Shown here: one piece after another, positions 60,033-64,000 of the stretch
Layout: each line of letters begins with the position of its first letter
How positions within the stretch are numbered: position 1 is the stretch's first letter
From: Coneutiohabitans sp964457925
GTDB lineage: Bacteria; Zhuqueibacterota; Zhuqueibacteria; Zhuqueibacterales; Zhuqueibacteraceae
Assembly: GCA_964457925.1 (NCBI GenBank)
Contig: CAYWGH010000011.1
Span: 62,001 to 126,000 of the forward strand
Direction of reading: 5' to 3'
DNA: 64,000 nucleotides
Position numbers and translations under genes: made by a program
Notes under the pieces: model-generated
Database searches by the model: none
Told to the model about the DNA's origin: nothing
Seen by the model: only the letters and a program-made list of their open reading frames with translations

Positions 60033-62678
60033 TTGGCCAAGCGTTCCGATATTCCGATTGAAGAGCGGGATTATAGTCATATCTATTTCATTTGCAGCGC
60101 GCTGCTCGCGCTGGCAACATTCTGGGCGGTTATCGACATGATCTGGGTGCGCTCACCCTGGCAGCGGACGCAGCGCGAATTCAATCGCATTGAAAAGGAT
60201 GATTTGCAAACCAAGCTAAACGCCGAGATCGAAAAGCTCACCAACGGTGAATCCAAAGACCAGTATGCCGGCCTCCTGGCAGCTTTGCAGGAAGCGCGCG
60301 CCGGCTTGAAAAGCCCCGAATACCAGCAAGCGTTGCAGGATTCCGCCAAAGTCGCGCTTGAAATCTACCAAGCTGTACAACAATATCGCTTTGCGAAGAG
60401 CGAAGCGGACGCCGAATACTACCTTTATAAAGAAGCGCAGTATCATAACGACAAAGGGGCGCAAGAAAAACATGGCAAAAACGTCGAGAGGTTAACCAAC
60501 GAATATACGGAATGGAAAAGCAAGTGGGACGCCGCAGAAGCAAAAAAACACGAGCTGCAGGCGCGGTTGGCAGGTTTTCGCCAGCAGATTACTGATATTC
60601 ACGGCCAGCTCGCGGCATTAACCAAGGAGCGGGACGAGCTGCAATTCCGTATCGACCGCGTCAATGAGCGCCCCATCAAAATCCAGCAAGTCGTCATGCC
60701 GGAATTCGTAAAAAGCAATTTCGGCAATTTTATCAACAACGTTGATCGCTGCCACACCTGCCACGTTTCCTTCAATCGCAAGGGCTTTGAAGAAGCTGCG
60801 GCGCCGTTCCGTACGCACAGCTCGCTGGATACGCTGCTGCGCATCCATCCGGTTGAACGTTTCGGCTGCACACCGTGCCACGAGGGCCAGGGCCCGGCGC
60901 TGCAAAACGTGAAATTTGCGCACGGTTTTGCCAAATTCTGGTTGCATCCGTTGCTGACCGGCAAATACGTGCAAGCCGGTTGCAATAAATGCCACGCGCA
61001 AGAGCTGCGCCTGCCGTATGCGGAAAATCTCAACAAGGCCAAGCGCATGGTGTTCGATCTCGGCTGCTACGGCTGCCACGAGATTCAAGGCTATGAGACG
61101 CTCGACCGCATCGGCCCGGATTTGAGCCGGATTGCCCAGAAGCTCGAGCCGGGCTTCGTGTACGGCTGGCTGCGCGACAACCGCGAATTCCGGCCGCATT
61201 CGCGCATGCCGAACCCGATGTATACACATGAAGAAGCCGCAGCCGCCACTGCTTATTTGTTCAGCGCCGGCAACAAAAACGGCTGGTCTCCGGCGCCCCT
61301 GCCGGCCAACGGCAATGCCGCACGCGGCGAACGTTTGGTGGAAACCGTGGGCTGCAAGGGCTGCCACGTGGTTGATGACAGCGACCGCGAGCTGCGCCCG
61401 AGCGATCTGCCTTATGACATGGCGCCGGATCTGAGCGCCGCCGCCGCCAAGGCTTCACCGCAGTGGCTGTTTGATTGGATCAAAAATCCCAAAAAATTTT
61501 CTCCCACCACGCGCATGCCGAATCTGCGGTTGAGCGATCAAGAAGCCGCGGATATCGTCGCTTATTTGGAAACATTCAAGAGCCAGGTCACGTTGCCTGC
61601 AAATTACACCGCGGCATTGCCGGATCTCACCGATCAACGCTTGATCACCGAAGGCAAGGCCGTGCTGCGGAATTTTGGCTGTCATGGCTGCCACGTCATC
61701 CCCGGTTTGGAGAATGAAGGCCGTGTTTCGGTCTCTTTGAATGAATTCGGCGCCAAGTCGGTTGAAGAGTTGTTTTATGGCGACGCGCTGGCGAACAAGG
61801 AAGTCGAGAAAACCTGGGAGGGCTGGACTACCGGGAAGTTGAAAAACTCGCGCTTGTATGCCACCGAAGCCGTGGTCCAGCGCATGCCGAATTATCAATT
61901 GTCTGAGGAAGACGCCACTACGCTTGCAGTGCTGTTGCGCTCGTGGGATGGCCGTGTGATCGGCGAACGTTATGTCAAGCAATGGAGCGGCCAGGATGAA
62001 GCCGTGCATGCCGGGCGCTTGCTCGTGCGCAAATACAATTGCACCGGCTGCCATTTGATTGAAGGCGAAGGCTGGGACATCAAGCCCTCGCTCACGCAAG
62101 CGCTGGGCAAAGAGGGCATCGACGAGATTGCCGCTTCCGCTTATGCGCCCCCGGATCTTATCAGTCAAGGCCAGAAAGTGCAGGGCGATTGGTTCTTCCG
62201 ATTCTTGAAAGAGCCGAAAACCGGGGAGATTCGCCCCTGGCTGCGTACGCGCATGCCGACCTTCAATTTCAGCGATAAAGAAGCCAATACCCTGGTGGAT
62301 TATTTCAAATCGCTGGAAGGCGAAGCGCCGGGCTTTACCTATTTACCGGAGTTCGAGCTTACCGCGGAGCAGCGCAACGGCGCACTGAAACTGGTTTCGA
62401 AAGATTACTTCGATTGTTTTTCATGCCATCAGCAGGGCAATCTCAAGCCGCAAGGCCCGCCGGACGGCTGGGCGCCGGATTTGACTATGGCAAGCCAGCG
62501 GCTCAATCCGAACTGGATCGCCGCATGGATTCGTGACCCGCAAGCGTTGCAGCCGGGCACGAAAATGCCGTCGTTTTATCCGGACTCGTATCCGCCGGAT
62601 GTCTTGGATGGCGATCCGGAGAAGCAGATTGTGGCATTGCGCAATTACTTGCTGAGTTTGGGCAATGGCAAACGCTAG
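60033..62678 (+). CDS. Octaheme c-type cytochrome with membrane anchor and coiled coil
   Basis: Eight CXXCH heme sites are present: CHTCH (C240), CTPCH, CNKCH, CYGCH, CKGCH, CHGCH, CTGCH and CFSCH (C795). The N-terminus has one membrane helix (FICSALLALATFWAVIDMIW), then about 170 residues of charged coiled coil, then cytochrome c domains with methionine-loop motifs such as RMPNPMY, RMPNLRLS and KMPSFYP. TTG 60033 is the start because an ideal aaggaggag site lies 5 nt upstream. It takes electrons from the Rieske/cytochrome b pair and passes them onward. 881 residues. The periplasmic coiled coil is unusual. Confidence 0.9.
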   Translation: MAKRSDIPIEERDYSHIYFICSALLALATFWAVIDMIWVRSPWQRTQREFNRIEKDDLQTKLNAEIEKLTNGESKDQYAGLLAALQEARAGLKSPEYQQALQDSAKVALEIYQAVQQYRFAKSEADAEYYLYKEAQYHNDKGAQEKHGKNVERLTNEYTEWKSKWDAAEAKKHELQARLAGFRQQITDIHGQLAALTKERDELQFRIDRVNERPIKIQQVVMPEFVKSNFGNFINNVDRCHTCHVSFNRKGFEEAAAPFRTHSSLDTLLRIHPVERFGCTPCHEGQGPALQNVKFAHGFAKFWLHPLLTGKYVQAGCNKCHAQELRLPYAENLNKAKRMVFDLGCYGCHEIQGYETLDRIGPDLSRIAQKLEPGFVYGWLRDNREFRPHSRMPNPMYTHEEAAAATAYLFSAGNKNGWSPAPLPANGNAARGERLVETVGCKGCHVVDDSDRELRPSDLPYDMAPDLSAAAAKASPQWLFDWIKNPKKFSPTTRMPNLRLSDQEAADIVAYLETFKSQVTLPANYTAALPDLTDQRLITEGKAVLRNFGCHGCHVIPGLENEGRVSVSLNEFGAKSVEELFYGDALANKEVEKTWEGWTTGKLKNSRLYATEAVVQRMPNYQLSEEDATTLAVLLRSWDGRVIGERYVKQWSGQDEAVHAGRLLVRKYNCTGCHLIEGEGWDIKPSLTQALGKEGIDEIAASAYAPPDLISQGQKVQGDWFFRFLKEPKTGEIRPWLRTRMPTFNFSDKEANTLVDYFKSLEGEAPGFTYLPEFELTAEQRNGALKLVSKDYFDCFSCHQQGNLKPQGPPDGWAPDLTMASQRLNPNWIAAWIRDPQALQPGTKMPSFYPDSYPPDVLDGDPEKQIVALRNYLLSLGNGKR

Positions 62679-62753
62679 CTCTGCGCGCACGCGCAAACCT
62701 CGCGATCCGTTCGTCTATTGAGGCAGGGTCGTTCAAACTGAAAGGTGAGGGAG

Positions 62754-63209
62754 ATGAATCCAATTCTTAGAAATGTATTGGCCGTCATCGCTGGAATCGT
62801 GGTGGGGAGCATCGTGAACATGAGCTTGATCACGATAAGCAGCAAGGTTATTCCGCCTCCTGCAGGCGTCGATGTGACAAATTTTGAAAGCCTGAAATCT
62901 TCAATGCATTTATTTGAGCCGCGGCATTTCCTTTTTCCCTTTTTGGCGCATGCGCTGGGAACGTTGGTAGGCGCTTATGCCGCTTTCTTTGTAGCGGCCA
63001 GCCATAAAATAAAATTTGCACTCGGAGTTGGCGCCTTTTTCCTGCTCGGCGGCCTGGCCAATGTCGTCATGCTTCCTTCTCCCGCGTGGTTTGCGGTATT
63101 GGATTTGGTGGGCGCTTATATTCCCATGGGATGGTTGGGCGGCAAATTAGCGGAGAAAAGCAGTATAAGATTTGGAAAAGCAGCCGTTGCGGTTGAACAC
63201 CGCGCGTGA
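62754..63209 (+). CDS. Small four-helix membrane protein in cytochrome cluster
   Basis: The family is not recognised with certainty. The 151-residue protein has four hydrophobic segments (NVLAVIAGIVVGSIVNMSLI, FLFPFLAHALGTLVGAYAAFF, KFALGVGAFFLLGGLANVV, FAVLDLVGAYIPMGWLGG). It lies between the octaheme cytochrome and Rieske genes, so a subunit or assembly role is possible, but similar proteins also occur alone. A ribosome site (gtgaggg) precedes the ATG at 62754. Confidence 0.65.
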   Translation: MNPILRNVLAVIAGIVVGSIVNMSLITISSKVIPPPAGVDVTNFESLKSSMHLFEPRHFLFPFLAHALGTLVGAYAAFFVAASHKIKFALGVGAFFLLGGLANVVMLPSPAWFAVLDLVGAYIPMGWLGGKLAEKSSIRFGKAAVAVEHRA

Positions 63210-63327
63210 AGCAAAAACGAGCAGCGTCCTGACTTCGGCTTGTGGGCAGGATCCCGCCGGGCGGCGCCGATCGGCCGGATTGATATTCGACAAAATAAAA
63301 ACATTTTCGAGTTAGAGGAGACGGAAC

Positions 63328-63993
63328 GTGTCGGAAGAAAAAAAAGAATCTACTGCCGGGGAACCAGGCAATGCCGAGAAAAAAGCCGTTCCTGGCAAGG
63401 CCGCGCCCGCAAAAGCAGCGGCCCCACCCGCAGCCGGCGAAGTCACCAAGGCAAAACCCGGAGCAAAATCAACTTTGACGGAGCCGATTGCTCCCGGCAC
63501 CCTCTGGATGTCGCGGCGCAATTTTCTCTCGCGCGCAGGCTGGACGGCGTTCTTTAGCTTTCTGGGCATGATGTTGCTCGGCTCGTTGCGCTATATGTTT
63601 CCGCGTGTGTTGTTCGAGCCGTCCACGGTTTTCAAAGCCGGCTTGCCGGATGATTACCCTATCGGCGCGGTCAGCACGAAATGGGTGAAAGATTACCGCA
63701 CCTGGATCGTGCGCAATGACAGAGGTTTCTACGCGATTTTCGCGCAATGCACACATCTCGGCTGCACGCCGCGCTGGCTCGAGGCGGAAGCCAAATTCAA
63801 ATGTCCGTGTCACGGCAGCGGCTTTACAATGGATGGATTGAATTTCGAAGGGCCGGCGCCGCGGCCGTTGGAGCGTGTCAAAATCAGCCTCTCCGAGGAC
63901 GGCCAATTGCTCGTCGATACGAGTATTCGCTACCGCGAAGAGCAAGGCCAGTGGAGCAATCCTGACGCCTTTTTACCGCTCGGCGTATCGTGA
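63328..63993 (+). CDS. Rieske [2Fe-2S] protein of complex III
   Basis: Cluster ligands are C141 and H143 in CTHLGC and C159 and H162 in CPCHGSGF, with C146 and C161 as the disulfide. The N-terminus is unusually long and Ala/Pro/Lys-rich (about 55 residues) before a Tat-type SRRNFLSRAG and an anchor helix. GTG 63328 has a gaggag site upstream. It moves electrons from quinol to the cytochrome c. 221 residues; the stop is seven bases before the window ends. Confidence 0.93.
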   Translation: MSEEKKESTAGEPGNAEKKAVPGKAAPAKAAAPPAAGEVTKAKPGAKSTLTEPIAPGTLWMSRRNFLSRAGWTAFFSFLGMMLLGSLRYMFPRVLFEPSTVFKAGLPDDYPIGAVSTKWVKDYRTWIVRNDRGFYAIFAQCTHLGCTPRWLEAEAKFKCPCHGSGFTMDGLNFEGPAPRPLERVKISLSEDGQLLVDTSIRYREEQGQWSNPDAFLPLGVS

Positions 63994-64000
63994 GCATATG

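Overview
The window looks like chromosomal DNA of a Gram-negative, moderately GC-rich member of the Fibrobacterota-Chlorobi-Bacteroidota (FCB) supergroup, with candidate division KSB1 or Calditrichota-like lineages as the best guess. Supporting signs are a C-terminal type IX secretion (T9SS) sorting domain on a predicted secreted hydrolase (5274-7616), heptose and capsule genes (gmhA, gmhB, a Wzi-like outer-membrane protein), a DUF3187-type outer-membrane protein, Tat signals, a b6-type cytochrome complex, and many dispersed palindromic repeats. The taxonomic call is inference. No rRNA, tRNA, CRISPR array or transposase gene was recognised.

Layout. (1) 1-18141: an envelope polysaccharide region. 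It holds a GT4 glycosyltransferase cut by the window edge, two paralogous alkaline-phosphatase-fold enzymes separated by a 7-bp tandem array, a secreted DUF3604/PHP-type protein, an FkbM methyltransferase, a secreted clan GH-A-like protein, a polyprenyl-phosphate sugar-1-P transferase, a second GT4, a Wzi-like protein, gmhA and gmhB. A HigBA-type toxin-antitoxin cassette sits between two 320-bp direct copies of the promoter and 5' end of the second GT4 gene. (2) 18381-28689: a membrane M28 peptidase, a threonine/serine dehydratase, a deacetylase-like protein, a GT87-TolB propeller fusion, a GT2, an HXXEE protein and a GT39-like protein. (3) 28771-30962: a DNA methyltransferase and a probable cognate endonuclease. 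(4) 30978-37718: two paralogous B12-type radical SAM proteins bracketing a LOG-family enzyme, a Tat-exported class V aminotransferase and a GT39. (5) 37868-43346: two small membrane proteins, a 1171-residue CHAT-protease protein and a YCF48-like propeller; this is the best candidate for an undescribed system. (6) 43978-53934: a zinc ribbon-methyltransferase-Nudix fusion, a FG-GAP-like propeller, AlkA, a CoA-acylating aldehyde dehydrogenase with an unusual tail, a rhodanese, a DUF3187 protein, a geranylgeranyl-reductase-like flavoprotein and a PA0069-type radical SAM protein. (7) 54257-55172: a toxin-antitoxin graveyard, with a RelE-like toxin reduced to 22 codons beside an intact antitoxin, and a hicB-hicA pair in which each gene carries one homopolymer indel. 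(8) 55390-57892: a translationally coupled deaminase, YjjX/DUF84 phosphatase and methyltransferase operon. (9) 58110-63993: a b6-type cytochrome b split over two genes, an eight-heme cytochrome c, a small membrane protein and a Rieske protein, together an alternative complex III.

At least five families of short palindromic elements are scattered between genes, and some lie inside reading frames. One copy is translated in frame directly after the signal peptide of the DUF3187 protein, and another in the linker of the aldehyde dehydrogenase. This resembles the in-frame palindromic elements known from Rickettsia. Most genes lie on the plus strand, and many long antisense frames are codon-bias shadows.
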